Assembly (NCBI GenBank): GCA_036491755.1
Contig: DASXBJ010000039.1
Span: forward strand, 1 to 51,900
DNA: 51,900 nt
Origin: DASXBJ01 sp036491755
GTDB lineage: Bacteria; Chloroflexota; Dormibacteria; Dormibacterales; Dormibacteraceae
Direction: 5' to 3'
Shown: one piece after another, positions 23,627 through 32,183 of the stretch
Layout of the letters: each line of letters starts with the position of its first letter
How positions within the stretch are numbered: the first letter of the stretch is position 1
Position numbers and translations under genes: made by a program
The notes under the pieces: model-generated
Databases searched by the model: none
Told to the model about the DNA's origin: nothing
The model's input: only the letters and a program-made list of their open reading frames with translations

Positions 23627-26176
23627 ATGAAAGAGTCGCGCGTCTTACGTTTGTCGGTGGCCGCCGCTTTGGCGGCGGGCTCGATTGTTTCGTTCAGCGG
23701 TCTGGCCGCCTTCGCGCAGAATCATCATGGCCATGGCGCCGCCGACCAGGTGCAGGCCCGCAACAGCGTGCTCCGGAGCTCGACCGGCACGCCCGACGGC
23801 GATCTCGCGGACCAGCAGGCCCAGTACAGCTCCGAGCGCACCGCACCCGCGGCCGCGGTATCGGGCGCCGCCCTGGCGAGCGCGGTCCAGCAAGCCAAAG
23901 CGATGCCTGTGACCGGTGCCGCCTGGCAGGAGGTCACAACCCAGCCTTACAACATCGAACCGAGCAACTACACCGATCCCTTCTGGTCCAACATCGGCTC
24001 CGGGTTCTCCCTGGCGGGAGGCCGTACGACCGCCCTCGTCCAGACCGGGGACGGCGCATGGTTCGCCGGCACCGCCGACGGCGGCGTTTGGAAGTCGTCC
24101 AACCAGGGACAGCAGTGGACTCCCCTGTTCGATTTCATGCCCAGCCTTTCCATCGGCTCGCTCGCGGTCAGTCCAACCGACGGCTCGCTGTGGGTCGGCA
24201 CAGGCGAGGCCAACACCTCCCAGGACAGCTACCAGGGAACCGGCGTCTACAGGAGCGTTGACGGCGGCGCATCGTTCCAGCCAGTCGGCACCGACGCGTC
24301 GGGGAACGGTCCACTCATGTCTCACACGACTTTCCGGCTCGCCTTCGACCCAAGCGGCAATGCGTTCGCGGCGACGGACAGCGGCCTTTTCCGCCTCGCG
24401 GCCGGAACGAACACCTGGAACGCGGTCCTGGCGCCGGCCGGCGCGACAGACAACCCGCCCTATGACCAGCAGGTGACTGACGTTGCAGTCGTGCCGGGCA
24501 CCTCGGGCCGGACGATCATCACGGTCATCGGGTGGCGCGGGCCCGGCCACACACAGAACAACGGCTTCTACCAGTCGACCGACGGCGGTTTGACCTTCAC
24601 GAAGGTCATCCCCACCGGAGGCGCCATCGACGCCACGGACATCGGCCGCACCACCTTCGCGTACTCCGCGGACGGCAGCAAGCTTTACGCGATCGTCGAG
24701 TCGCCCAGGAAGCTGACCGCCGGAGCATCCAACGTGCTGCAGGGCATCTTCAGCACCACCGGCAGCCCGGCCGGCGTCGCAGGGCCATGGACGAAGATCG
24801 CCAACTCCAGCAAGCTCGCCGGCTCGGGTTCGGCGGCTTCGACCTTCGGAGCGCCGGGCGTGCAGGCCTGGTACAACCAGGACCTCGCCGTCGACCGGGC
24901 CAACGCGAATCACATTTACGCCGGGCTCGAGGAAGTCTATGAGTCGACCGACGGCGGGACCTCATGGATCACCGCCAGCCCGTACTGGAACTACTCGTAC
25001 CCCTGCGACGGCACGGCGGCGGGCTGCCCGAAGACAACCCACCCCGACCAGCACGCGATGATGATCACCGACGGGCTCATCGTCATCGGCAACGACGGCG
25101 GCGTTTACTCGAGGCCTCTTTCGGACGTCCAGCAAGACGGCAACTGGTCCGACCTCAACGCCAGCCTGCGCTCGTGGCAGTACTACGACGCTCGCGCCGG
25201 CAAGCTGGGTGGCCACGGCGTCGGCGTATGGGGCGGGCTGCAGGACAACGGCACCTCAGTTCTCGCGACCGGCAGCAGCCAGATGGTCGCGCCGGCGGGC
25301 GGCGACGGCTTCTACGTGATCGTCGACCCGCAGAACGCCAACAAGATGGCGGGCGAGTATGTGGATGGGACCATGTACTCGTCAACCGACGGCGGGCACA
25401 GCTTCGCCGACTTCGTCAGTCCGACCTGCGCTTCGCAGGCGATCACCGGCATGCCTGGCGGGCCACGGGCCGGCTGTGACCCTGCGGCGCGGTTCGTCAC
25501 GCCGTTGATCCAGGACCAGCAGAACAAGAACGTCTGGCTGATCGGAGGGCAGTTCGTCTGGGTCTCGACGTCTGGCTGGCAGACCAGCTGCACCAGCAGC
25601 TCCTGCTCGTGGCAGAACGTCTATGACACCGGCTCGGGCAACTCCGTGACCGCCCTTTCCTCGGCCAACGGCGGCCAGATCATCTACACCGCGTGGGTGG
25701 CCGGCGGCGGCAACCCGGGGCCGGCGTTCGGTCGCGGCATCGCGACCAACTACGGCGGCACCTGGCACCAGCTCGACATGTCCAACCTTCCCAACCGCTT
25801 CATCGCCGGCATGACCGTCGACCAGGCCAACCCGGCGCACGCTTACGCGATCTTCAACGGATACTCCCGCCGCTTCATCCCGGGTGGCGGCGTCGGCCAC
25901 GTCTTCGAGACGACCAACGGCGGTCAGTCGTGGACCGACATCTCCGGCAACCTTCCTGACATCGCGTCCGACGCTCTCATCCTCGACCACGGACGGCTCG
26001 CGCTGGCGACCGACGCCGGCGTGTACACGGCGACCGCCGGGCAGGGCGCCGCAACGTCGTGGTCAGTTCTGGGCACCGGACTTCCGAACGCTTCGATCAA
26101 TGACCTGACGCCGGGCCCGGACGGCTTCATCTACGCGGCGACACACGGTCGCGGCATATGGAAAATCGCGTTCTAG
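23627..26176 (+). CDS. Secreted Asp-box beta-propeller protein (VPS10/sortilin-like, BNR repeats)
   Basis: An 849-residue protein with a clear signal peptide (basic MKESRVLR, then VAAALAAGSIVSF, cleavage near AFAQN). The mature part has repeated Asp-box motifs of the form S-x-D-G-G-x-[ST]-[FW]: SVDGGASF, STDGGLTF, STDGGTSW, STDGGHSF, TTNGGQSW, plus WKSSNQGQQW, spread over two propeller-like halves as in VPS10/sortilin-type and plant photosystem assembly (HCF136-like) proteins. It probably binds proteins or glycans outside the cell; no sialidase catalytic residues are evident. GAGGA lies six bases before the ATG at 23627; longer readings from 23222 are untranslated leader. A strong terminator follows. 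Confidence 0.87.
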   Translation: MKESRVLRLSVAAALAAGSIVSFSGLAAFAQNHHGHGAADQVQARNSVLRSSTGTPDGDLADQQAQYSSERTAPAAAVSGAALASAVQQAKAMPVTGAAWQEVTTQPYNIEPSNYTDPFWSNIGSGFSLAGGRTTALVQTGDGAWFAGTADGGVWKSSNQGQQWTPLFDFMPSLSIGSLAVSPTDGSLWVGTGEANTSQDSYQGTGVYRSVDGGASFQPVGTDASGNGPLMSHTTFRLAFDPSGNAFAATDSGLFRLAAGTNTWNAVLAPAGATDNPPYDQQVTDVAVVPGTSGRTIITVIGWRGPGHTQNNGFYQSTDGGLTFTKVIPTGGAIDATDIGRTTFAYSADGSKLYAIVESPRKLTAGASNVLQGIFSTTGSPAGVAGPWTKIANSSKLAGSGSAASTFGAPGVQAWYNQDLAVDRANANHIYAGLEEVYESTDGGTSWITASPYWNYSYPCDGTAAGCPKTTHPDQHAMMITDGLIVIGNDGGVYSRPLSDVQQDGNWSDLNASLRSWQYYDARAGKLGGHGVGVWGGLQDNGTSVLATGSSQMVAPAGGDGFYVIVDPQNANKMAGEYVDGTMYSSTDGGHSFADFVSPTCASQAITGMPGGPRAGCDPAARFVTPLIQDQQNKNVWLIGGQFVWVSTSGWQTSCTSSSCSWQNVYDTGSGNSVTALSSANGGQIIYTAWVAGGGNPGPAFGRGIATNYGGTWHQLDMSNLPNRFIAGMTVDQANPAHAYAIFNGYSRRFIPGGGVGHVFETTNGGQSWTDISGNLPDIASDALILDHGRLALATDAGVYTATAGQGAATSWSVLGTGLPNASINDLTPGPDGFIYAATHGRGIWKIAF

Positions 26177-26190
26177 CCGGCTGAAACCAA

Positions 26191-26222
26191 GACCCGGCCG
26201 GCATCTCGCCGGCCGGGTCTTT
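26191..26222 (+). terminator. Rho-independent terminator after the beta-propeller gene
   Basis: GACCCGGCCGGC (26191-26202) and GCCGGCCGGGTC (26208-26219) pair perfectly over 12 bp with a five-base loop and are followed by TTTCTGTTT. It isolates the propeller gene from the molybdate locus. Confidence 0.85.
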
Positions 26223-26352
26223 CTGTTTCTGGGCCTCGACCCTTGAAACACACTCGCCCCTGGCTTTCTCGCAGCCGCCATGTCTGTGGTCGTTTGTTCC
26301 CAATTCGCGCGCACAATCTCGTCGAAACCCGGCATTTGCTACCTTTGACGGC

Positions 26353-26751
26353 GTGGCCAAGGCACTACGGATAGGCAAGGCGGCCGAGCTCCTTCGGGTC
26401 AGTCCTGACACGGTCCGCCGGCTGATCGACACCGGGCACATCAAGACCGCGCGGTCCGCCGGCGGCCACAGGCAGATCGATGGCGCGGCGTTGGCTCGCT
26501 ACATGGCGGCGCAGCCCCGGCCCACGGCGCCCGTCGCGGTGAGGGAGTCCGCCCGCAACCGCTTTCAGGGGATCGTGACCAGGGTCGTCAAGGATGGCGT
26601 CGCGGCCCAGGTCGAGATACAAGCCGGACCGCACCGAATCGTCTCGCTCATGACGCGCGACGCCGCCGATGAGCTCGGGCTGAAGCCGGGCGTCGTCGCT
26701 GTCGCGTCGATCAAGTCCACCAACGTCGTCATCGAGCTGCCCGGCAGCTGA
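26353..26751 (+). CDS. HTH-Mop (TOBE) molybdate-responsive regulator
   Basis: A 132-residue protein joining an excisionase/MerR-type HTH (LRIGKAAELLRVSPDTVRRL, TGHIKTARSAGGHRQID) to a C-terminal Mop/TOBE domain (RNRFQGIVTRVVKDGVAAQV, IVSLMTRDAADELGL, VVAVASIKSTNVVIE). Mop domains bind molybdate or tungstate. It is the first gene of the modABC locus, 12 bases before modA, so it probably does the job of ModE: sensing oxyanion and controlling uptake. Starts at GTG 26353; a TACCTT hexamer seven bases upstream suggests a leaderless message. Confidence 0.85.
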   Translation: MAKALRIGKAAELLRVSPDTVRRLIDTGHIKTARSAGGHRQIDGAALARYMAAQPRPTAPVAVRESARNRFQGIVTRVVKDGVAAQVEIQAGPHRIVSLMTRDAADELGLKPGVVAVASIKSTNVVIELPGS

Positions 26752-26763
26752 GAGAGAGGTCGA

Positions 26764-27543
26764 ATGGGGCGTCGAGTGGCATCGCTTTTGGTGGTTGCGG
26801 CATTCTTTGCCGCCGCTTGCGGGAGCTCCTCGAGCACGGCCTCGAGCTCTCCGAGCGCGACTCCGCTCTCGGGCAACATATCGGTGTTCGCAGCCGCCTC
26901 CCTGGCCGCTTCATTCAACGCTCTGGGCACCTCATTTCAACGGGCTCATCCTGGAGCTACGATCCAGTTCAACTTCGCGGGCACTCCGACCCTGGTGAAC
27001 CAGATCGAGCAGGGTGCGCCGGCCGACGTGTTCGCGTCGGCCGACACCGCGAACATGCAAGCCCTTGGCGACGCCGGCTTCACCACGGGTTCTTCCCACG
27101 TATTCGCGCACAACAAGCTCGAGATCGTGGTGGCTTCGGGCAATCCCAAAGGCATCACGGGCCTCGCCGACCTTGCCCAGCCCGGCGTCATCTACATCAC
27201 CGAGGGGCCGACCGTCCCCGCCGGCAAATACGCACTGCAGGCGCTCGCGAGGGCGGGCGTCACGGTGACGCCCAGGAGCCTCGAAACTGCGGTCACCGGA
27301 GTGATCAGCAAGATTGAGCTTGGCGAAGCGGACGCGGGCATCGTCTACACCACGGACGTGCAGGCGGCAGGCGGCAAGGTCGCCGGAGTTCCCATCCCCG
27401 ATGCCGACAACGTGATCGCCGCGTACCCGATCGTGGCCGTCAAGGGCTCGACGAATCTTGCCCTTGCCAATGCCTTCATCGCCTACGTGGTCTCGGACGC
27501 AGGGCAATCCACGATGGCAACGTTCGGCTTCCAGCACGTCTGA
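26764..27543 (+). CDS. modA: Molybdate ABC transporter substrate-binding lipoprotein ModA
   Basis: A 259-residue periplasmic-type binding protein. The signal ends in a lipobox, VVAAFFAAACGSSSS, so the mature protein is anchored by lipid on Cys20. ISVFAAASLAASFNALG, QIEQGAPADVFASADTANMQ, NKLEIVV and AGIVYTTDV are typical ModA blocks and contain the serines and tyrosine that hold the oxyanion. GAGAGAGG precedes the ATG. Directly followed by modB (3-base gap). Confidence 0.95.
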   Translation: MGRRVASLLVVAAFFAAACGSSSSTASSSPSATPLSGNISVFAAASLAASFNALGTSFQRAHPGATIQFNFAGTPTLVNQIEQGAPADVFASADTANMQALGDAGFTTGSSHVFAHNKLEIVVASGNPKGITGLADLAQPGVIYITEGPTVPAGKYALQALARAGVTVTPRSLETAVTGVISKIELGEADAGIVYTTDVQAAGGKVAGVPIPDADNVIAAYPIVAVKGSTNLALANAFIAYVVSDAGQSTMATFGFQHV

Positions 27544-27546
27544 GCT

Positions 27547-28332
27547 GTGAGGCGCGAACGGGCGCCGCTGCTAATCGCGGTGCTGGCTGCCCTCGGGGCC
27601 GCCTTTTTCATCGCGCCGCTGGTCGGCCTGATCGTGCGGACGCCCTGGGGCAGCGCGGTGCAATCGCTGCTTGCGCCCGACACGCTGCAGGCGCTGAGGC
27701 TCTCCCTCGAGGCGTCGCTGTCGGCGACGGCAATCGCGCTCTTCCTCGGCGTGCCCCTCGCATGGGTCTATGCGCGCATCGACTTTCCGGGCCGCAGCGT
27801 GCTGCGAGCGCTGACGACCCTGCCCATGGTGCTGCCGCCGGTGGTGGGAGGGATCGCGCTCCTGCTCGCGTTCGGAAGACGCGGCCTGCTCGGCGCCTGG
27901 CTCGACAACTCGTTCGGAATCACGCTCCCGTTCACGACGGCCGGCGTGGTCATGGCGGAGACCTTCGTCGCCATGCCGTTTCTGGTCTTGACCGTGGAGG
28001 CCGGGCTGCGCTCGATGGATCGCCGCTATGAGGAGGCAGCCCGCGCTCTCGGCGCGCACCGCTGGACCGTCTTCACGCGAGTCACCCTGCCGCTGGTCGC
28101 GCCGTCGTTGGTCGCGGGCTCGATCCTGTGCTGGGCGAGAGCGCTGGGCGAGTTCGGGGCGACGATCACGTTCGCCGGCAACTTTCCCGGCGTCACGCAA
28201 ACGATGCCGCTCGCGGTGTATCTCCTCCTGGAGACAAACCCTGAGTCCTCTTTCGTCCTCAGCCTCGTTCTTCTGTCAGTCTCGCTGCTGGTGTTGATCG
28301 GATTGAGGGATCGCTGGCTCGGCACCGCATGA
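27547..28332 (+). CDS. modB: Molybdate ABC transporter permease ModB
   Basis: A 261-residue inner-membrane permease with about six helices and the EAA loop that docks on the ATPase: YEEAARALGAHRWTVFTRVT, then LPLVAPSLVAG. LPMVLPPVVGGIALLLAFG and ARALGEFGATITFAGN are also typical of ModB. Starts with GTG three bases after modA and overlaps modC as ATGA. Confidence 0.95.
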   Translation: MRRERAPLLIAVLAALGAAFFIAPLVGLIVRTPWGSAVQSLLAPDTLQALRLSLEASLSATAIALFLGVPLAWVYARIDFPGRSVLRALTTLPMVLPPVVGGIALLLAFGRRGLLGAWLDNSFGITLPFTTAGVVMAETFVAMPFLVLTVEAGLRSMDRRYEEAARALGAHRWTVFTRVTLPLVAPSLVAGSILCWARALGEFGATITFAGNFPGVTQTMPLAVYLLLETNPESSFVLSLVLLSVSLLVLIGLRDRWLGTA

Positions 28333-29381
28333 GCCTGGAGGTCGACCTGCGCTTGACCCTGGGACCTTTGGCGCTCCAGATGGAGCTCGTCATCGAGGAG
28401 GGGGAGATCGTGGCCCTGCTCGGACCCAACGGAGCGGGCAAGACCACCCTGCTTCGAGCCATCGCAGGCCTGGTCCCCATCGATGCCGGGCACGTCCGGC
28501 TTGATGGAGAGGTCCTGGAAGACGCTGCCACCAGGCGTTACGTCCGGACCGAGGATCGCTCGATCGGTGTCGTGTTCCAGGACTACCTTCTATTTCCCCA
28601 TCTCAGCGTGCTCGACAACGTTGCTTTTGGCCTGCGTTCCCGCGGTGCCGATGGAGCCCAGGCCTGGTCACGTGCGATGGAGTGGTTGGAGCGCGTTGGC
28701 CTCGGGCGGTACGCGAAGGCCCGGCCGGCCCAGCTGTCCGGTGGTGAGCGCCAGCGGGTCGCGCTGGCGCGCGCCCTGGCGCCCGAGCCGCGCCTCCTGC
28801 TGCTCGACGAGCCGCTTGCCGCGCTTGACGTGACGACCCGTGCTGAGGTCCGGCGCGACCTCAAGAATCATCTGGACTCGTTCCGCGGCCTGCGCCTGGT
28901 CGTGACGCACGATCCGCTGGAGGCCGTCAGCCTGGCCGACCGCCTCATCGTCATGGAGGCCGGGCGCCACGTGCAGAGCGGCACGCCGGCCGAGGTGACC
29001 GAGCGTCCGCGATCGAGATATGTCGCCGACCTGGTGGGCGTGAACCTGTTTCGGGGCGAGGCCGAGCATGGATCGATACGGACTCCAGATGGACCGGTGG
29101 TTGCCGCCACCGACGCGATTTCCGGCGCGGTGTTTGCCGTGATCCACCCGCGCGCGGTATCGGTGCACAGGGTGCGCCCGGAAGGCAGCCCCCGCAACGT
29201 CTGGTCCGGCCGCGCCGGCGGCGTCGAGCTGCTCGGCGACAGAGCGAGGGTGAGGATCGAGGGCGACACACCCATGGTTGCGGAGGTGAGCCGAGCCGCG
29301 CTGATCGACCTTGAACTCGCCAGAGGTGGTGACGTCTGGCTGTCTTTCAAGGCCACCGATGTCGTGGTCTATCCAGCTTGA
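28329..29381 (+). CDS. modC: Molybdate ABC transporter ATP-binding protein ModC
   Basis: A 350-residue ATPase with Walker A GPNGAGKTTLL, Q-loop VFQDYLLFPH, signature LSGGERQRVALARAL, Walker B LLLLDEPLAALD and the switch histidine in VTHDPLEAV. The C-terminal ~110 residues (VGVNLFRGEAEHG to DVWLSFKATDVVVYPA) form the TOBE regulatory part that can sense molybdate. Overlaps modB by four bases. Confidence 0.95.
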   Translation: MSLEVDLRLTLGPLALQMELVIEEGEIVALLGPNGAGKTTLLRAIAGLVPIDAGHVRLDGEVLEDAATRRYVRTEDRSIGVVFQDYLLFPHLSVLDNVAFGLRSRGADGAQAWSRAMEWLERVGLGRYAKARPAQLSGGERQRVALARALAPEPRLLLLDEPLAALDVTTRAEVRRDLKNHLDSFRGLRLVVTHDPLEAVSLADRLIVMEAGRHVQSGTPAEVTERPRSRYVADLVGVNLFRGEAEHGSIRTPDGPVVAATDAISGAVFAVIHPRAVSVHRVRPEGSPRNVWSGRAGGVELLGDRARVRIEGDTPMVAEVSRAALIDLELARGGDVWLSFKATDVVVYPA

Positions 29382-29486
29382 AATATGAGCTGTGATCGGT
29401 TGGTACTGTGGAGTTGACCTGGCGGGGTTCGCCATCCCGGCGGACGCGTCGCAACCAGAGACGGAAGGCGACAGGGAGGAGAAATC

Positions 29487-29690
29487 ATGAAACTCAGCGC
29501 TCGCAACCAGCTCAAGGGTCGAGTCTCAGGGGTCAAGTCCGGCGCGGTGATGGCCGAGGTCGAGGTCAAGGTCAACGCGGGCAAGATCGTGGCCGTCATC
29601 ACGGACCGCTCGGTCAAGAGCCTGAAGCTGAAGGCCGGCGACCGCGTCACGGTCATCATCAAGTCAACCGAGGTCCTGATCGGAAAGTAG
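29487..29690 (+). CDS. Mop family molbindin (TOBE domain protein)
   Basis: A 67-residue single Mop domain: KLSARNQLKGRVSGVKSG, EVEVKVNAGKIVAVITDRSV, VIIKSTEVLIGK. Such proteins assemble into hexamers that store molybdate or tungstate. An excellent ribosome site, GGGAGGAG, lies before the ATG. It follows modC after 105 bp and closely resembles the C-terminal domain of the regulator at 26353, so the locus has three separate Mop/TOBE units. Confidence 0.92.
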   Translation: MKLSARNQLKGRVSGVKSGAVMAEVEVKVNAGKIVAVITDRSVKSLKLKAGDRVTVIIKSTEVLIGK

Positions 29691-29722
29691 CACCTTCGCC
29701 GACTCCCTAGACTGAGGCAACG

Positions 29723-30304
29723 ATGGGCGCGCGCGAGGTTTTCATCCTTTCCGAGCAAGCGCTGGCCGCCGTGGTCGATCAGATCAAGCCGGACCAGTGG
29801 GCGCTCGCGAAGCCGGAATGGTTTGCCACCGGCGGGCAGGGCGACGCCACGCTGCGGCAGATCGTCAACTACCACGCCTACGACTCGGCGTGGGTGCCGG
29901 ACGTCCTGGCCGGCAAAACGATGGCGGAGGTCGGCGACCGGTTCGACCACATCAAGACCGACCCTGAGGTTGCCTATCGCAAGTACAGCGACGCGGCGGT
30001 CGCGGCGGCCAGAGAGGCGTCGGACCTGGACCGAGTCGTGCATCTCTCGTATGGCGATTTTCCCGCGAGCGAGTACCTGAAGCACACGAGCTCTTTTCGT
30101 GGATTCCGGGCTTACGACATCGCAAGGTGGATCGGGGCCGGCACCAAACTTTCGGATGACCTCGTGCGTGAGATGTGGCAAGAGCTGGCGCCCGACATGG
30201 AGGCATGGCGCGCGATGGGCGTTTACGGTCCCGCCGTCGGGGTGCCAGACGGCGCGCCGCTGCAGGATCGCCTTCTAGGGTTGAGCGGCCGGAATTCGAT
30301 TTAG
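29723..30304 (+). CDS. DinB/TIGR03086-like four-helix protein
   Basis: A 193-residue helical protein of the DinB superfamily: LAAVVDQIKPDQWALAKPEW at the start, LRQIVNYHAYDSAWVPDVLAG with the first metal-type histidine, and FRAYDIARWIGAGTKLSDD near the end. The function is unknown; relatives are mycothiol- or bacillithiol-dependent enzymes. It follows the molbindin by 32 bases and overlaps the convergent MarR gene by four bases at the 3' end. Confidence 0.7.
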   Translation: MGAREVFILSEQALAAVVDQIKPDQWALAKPEWFATGGQGDATLRQIVNYHAYDSAWVPDVLAGKTMAEVGDRFDHIKTDPEVAYRKYSDAAVAAAREASDLDRVVHLSYGDFPASEYLKHTSSFRGFRAYDIARWIGAGTKLSDDLVREMWQELAPDMEAWRAMGVYGPAVGVPDGAPLQDRLLGLSGRNSI

Positions 30305-30774
30305 CTCTGGGGCCATCGGCGCCTCCTGTCTTCAGCATCAGGCTCGAGGGCTGCCAGGGCGGCGTCGTCGATGGCGCGAATCACGTCCCTGGCTTCGGCC
30401 AGAGGCACTCGCAGTCCCTTTTCGATCTCCTTGCGCGCAACCTCCCACAACGCGTTCGCGCGCCTGTGCGCCGCTCTGCCGGCCCCGCTCAGTCTGACGT
30501 GCACCGCGCGACCATCCCCGGGATGTGGCGAGCGTTGAATGTGGCCTGCGCTACCCATCGCATTCAGGTAATCCAGGGCGGTGGTCAGTGGAATGCCGAG
30601 CTGCTGCGCCATCTCGGTCGCGGTCAAAGGCGCGCGCTCCCAGAGAAGGCTGTACACCGCGTACTCGTCCGGACGCATGCGCGAGCCGGTCAGCGCTCGG
30701 GTGAGCACGCGGCGGACGCGTTGCGAGGTCACGAAGAGGTCAAACAGAAGAGACACGTCAGGCCGGTCGCGCAC
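30301..30774 (-). CDS. MarR family transcriptional regulator
   Basis: A 157-residue winged-helix regulator: DEYAVYSLLWERAPLTATEM, AQQLGIPLTTALDYLNAM (recognition helix) and the wing GHIQRSPHPGDGRAVHVRLS. Begins with GTG 30774; TACAGT at 30788-30783 lies eight bases upstream, implying a nearly leaderless transcript. It faces the alpha/beta hydrolase gene across a pair of palindromic sites and very probably represses both itself and that gene. Confidence 0.9.
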   Translation of the reverse strand: MRDRPDVSLLFDLFVTSQRVRRVLTRALTGSRMRPDEYAVYSLLWERAPLTATEMAQQLGIPLTTALDYLNAMGSAGHIQRSPHPGDGRAVHVRLSGAGRAAHRRANALWEVARKEIEKGLRVPLAEARDVIRAIDDAALAALEPDAEDRRRRWPQS

Positions 30775-30794
30775 TCAAGAGCACTGTAGCGGTT

Positions 30795-30833
30795 TGCCAC
30801 GGAACCGTGGTAAGTGCCACGGATTCGTGCTAA
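30795..30833. promoter_or_regulatory. Tandem MarR-type operators overlapping divergent promoters
   Basis: The 19-base pattern TGCCACGGAnnCGTGnTAA occurs twice in direct orientation, at 30795-30813 and 30815-30833, exactly 20 bp apart. The first contains the perfect palindrome CCACGG-AA-CCGTGG (30797-30810), the second CACG-GATT-CGTG (30818-30829). The second abuts TAATCT (30831-30836), the likely -10 of the hydrolase gene. Two dimers would sit on the same face of the helix. Confidence 0.75.
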
Positions 30834-30842
30834 TCTGCCGCG

Positions 30843-32012
30843 ATGCGGCGCGCATTTGTGGCCGTGCTCGTCATGTGCGCTGTGATGGGTTGCGGAACCG
30901 GCAGCCTGCCGGTTGCAACTTCCTCGGCCGCACAGCCATCACCGGCCTCGCCGGCTTTGCTGGCGGCCTACTTCGGCAGCTACCGTGCGGGCGATGGGGA
31001 CATCCTCATAATCGCCAGGCTCGGCTGGTTCTTCGACACTGGGGATGGCGCCTACCGGACGTTGTACGCGACCGATGCACCGAACCGGTTCACGATCGGC
31101 TTCCGATTCCTCGAGCCGTCGCCGGCGTTCGCGGTCATCGTTTTTGACGCCGGCACCATCACAGTCACCGAATCGTCGCGGCGACGGGTCGCGCAGCGGA
31201 TCACCTACAAGCAGACCGACGTCGCGGTCCCGGCCGCCGGGGCGGAGCTCGCCGCCACGATCACCGACCCGCTGGGGAGCGGCGCGCATCCAGGCATCGT
31301 TGTCGTCCACGGGGCCGAACGGGGCGAGCGCTACTTCTACGACATCTGGGTCGGGGTGTACGCGAGCATGGGCCTGGCGGTCCTGACCTATGACAAGCGG
31401 GGGATAGGCTCTTCGACCGGCATCTATCCCGGAGAGGCGCCTACTGTCGCCGCGCTGACAACCTACGCCGACGACGCCGCGGCCATGCTTTCGTTTCTGT
31501 CCCGCTGGCCGGGCGTGGATGCGAGCCGGGTCGGATTTCACGGCGGGAGCCAGGGCGGATGGACGGTGCCGCTTGCGATGGAGAGGCACCCCGGAGCGGC
31601 GTTCGACGTCCTAGCCTCGGCGCCGGCGACGACGGTCGATCAGACCGATCAATGGGCGGGTTACACCGGTGGGGGCGCGTCGGCGCCGCTCGAAGCGGAA
31701 AGCCGGATGGAATCCGAAGTCCAGGCGATCCACACCGGATACGACCCGCGCAGCGCCATTGAGGCGCTCAGGACGCCGACGCTTTGGCTGTTGGGGACCA
31801 ATGACCGGACGGTTCCAACCGCGATCTGCCTGCAGATTCTCAGCACGCTGAACAAGCCCAACTTCTCAGTCCATGTGCTGCCCACCGGCCACGCGCTGCT
31901 GGTCAATCCGACCGGTCTCTTGGCCGACGACGCCCGCTCGCCTGGCCTTGCACTCGAGATGGTCCCGTCGTTGCGGCAGTGGATGATCCGGAATGTGACC
32001 CAGGCCGGCTAG
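30843..32012 (+). CDS. Alpha/beta hydrolase lipoprotein
   Basis: A 389-residue exported hydrolase. The N-terminus FVAVLVMCAVMGCGTG ends in a lipobox, so it is a lipid-anchored extracytoplasmic protein. After about 130 residues of leader domain, the alpha/beta hydrolase core shows PGIVVVHGAERGERY (oxyanion region), LTYDKRGIGSSTG, the nucleophile elbow GFHGGSQGGWTVP, Asp in LLGTNDRTVP and His in PTGHALLV. It should cleave an ester or related bond. TAATCT lies six bases before the ATG, so the message is probably leaderless. Divergent from and presumably repressed by the MarR regulator, which suggests an inducible detoxifying or scavenging role. Confidence 0.85.
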   Translation: MRRAFVAVLVMCAVMGCGTGSLPVATSSAAQPSPASPALLAAYFGSYRAGDGDILIIARLGWFFDTGDGAYRTLYATDAPNRFTIGFRFLEPSPAFAVIVFDAGTITVTESSRRRVAQRITYKQTDVAVPAAGAELAATITDPLGSGAHPGIVVVHGAERGERYFYDIWVGVYASMGLAVLTYDKRGIGSSTGIYPGEAPTVAALTTYADDAAAMLSFLSRWPGVDASRVGFHGGSQGGWTVPLAMERHPGAAFDVLASAPATTVDQTDQWAGYTGGGASAPLEAESRMESEVQAIHTGYDPRSAIEALRTPTLWLLGTNDRTVPTAICLQILSTLNKPNFSVHVLPTGHALLVNPTGLLADDARSPGLALEMVPSLRQWMIRNVTQAG

Positions 32013-32068
32013 CGAAACGCTTCGAGCCGGAACCAGATCACCCGCATCGGTCGGCTTCGAATCCTGAA

Positions 32069-32096
32069 GAACTCAGCCCGGGCCATCCGAACTCAG
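32069..32096. repeat. Two GAACTCAG direct repeats 20 bp apart
   Basis: GAACTCAG occurs at 32069-32076 and 32089-32096 in the 171-bp gap between the hydrolase and the HD-GYP gene. Two-turn spacing suggests a protein-binding site, and the motif resembles an ECF -35 (GAACT), but no matching -10 is clear. Otherwise the gap shows nothing. Confidence 0.25.
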
Positions 32097-32183
32097 GGCT
32101 CGCAATACCTGTGATTCTGTGGCCCGGCGGCCGTGTCCGGGCATGGTGACATTGGTCAAGCCGGTTCCAAGAATGGTTCACGG

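Noticed and set aside
29382..29486. Possible molybdenum-cofactor riboswitch before the molbindin gene
   Set aside because: The stretch has GC-rich complementary pieces, but I could not fit the Moco consensus helices, and a normal ribosome site and weak promoter suffice.
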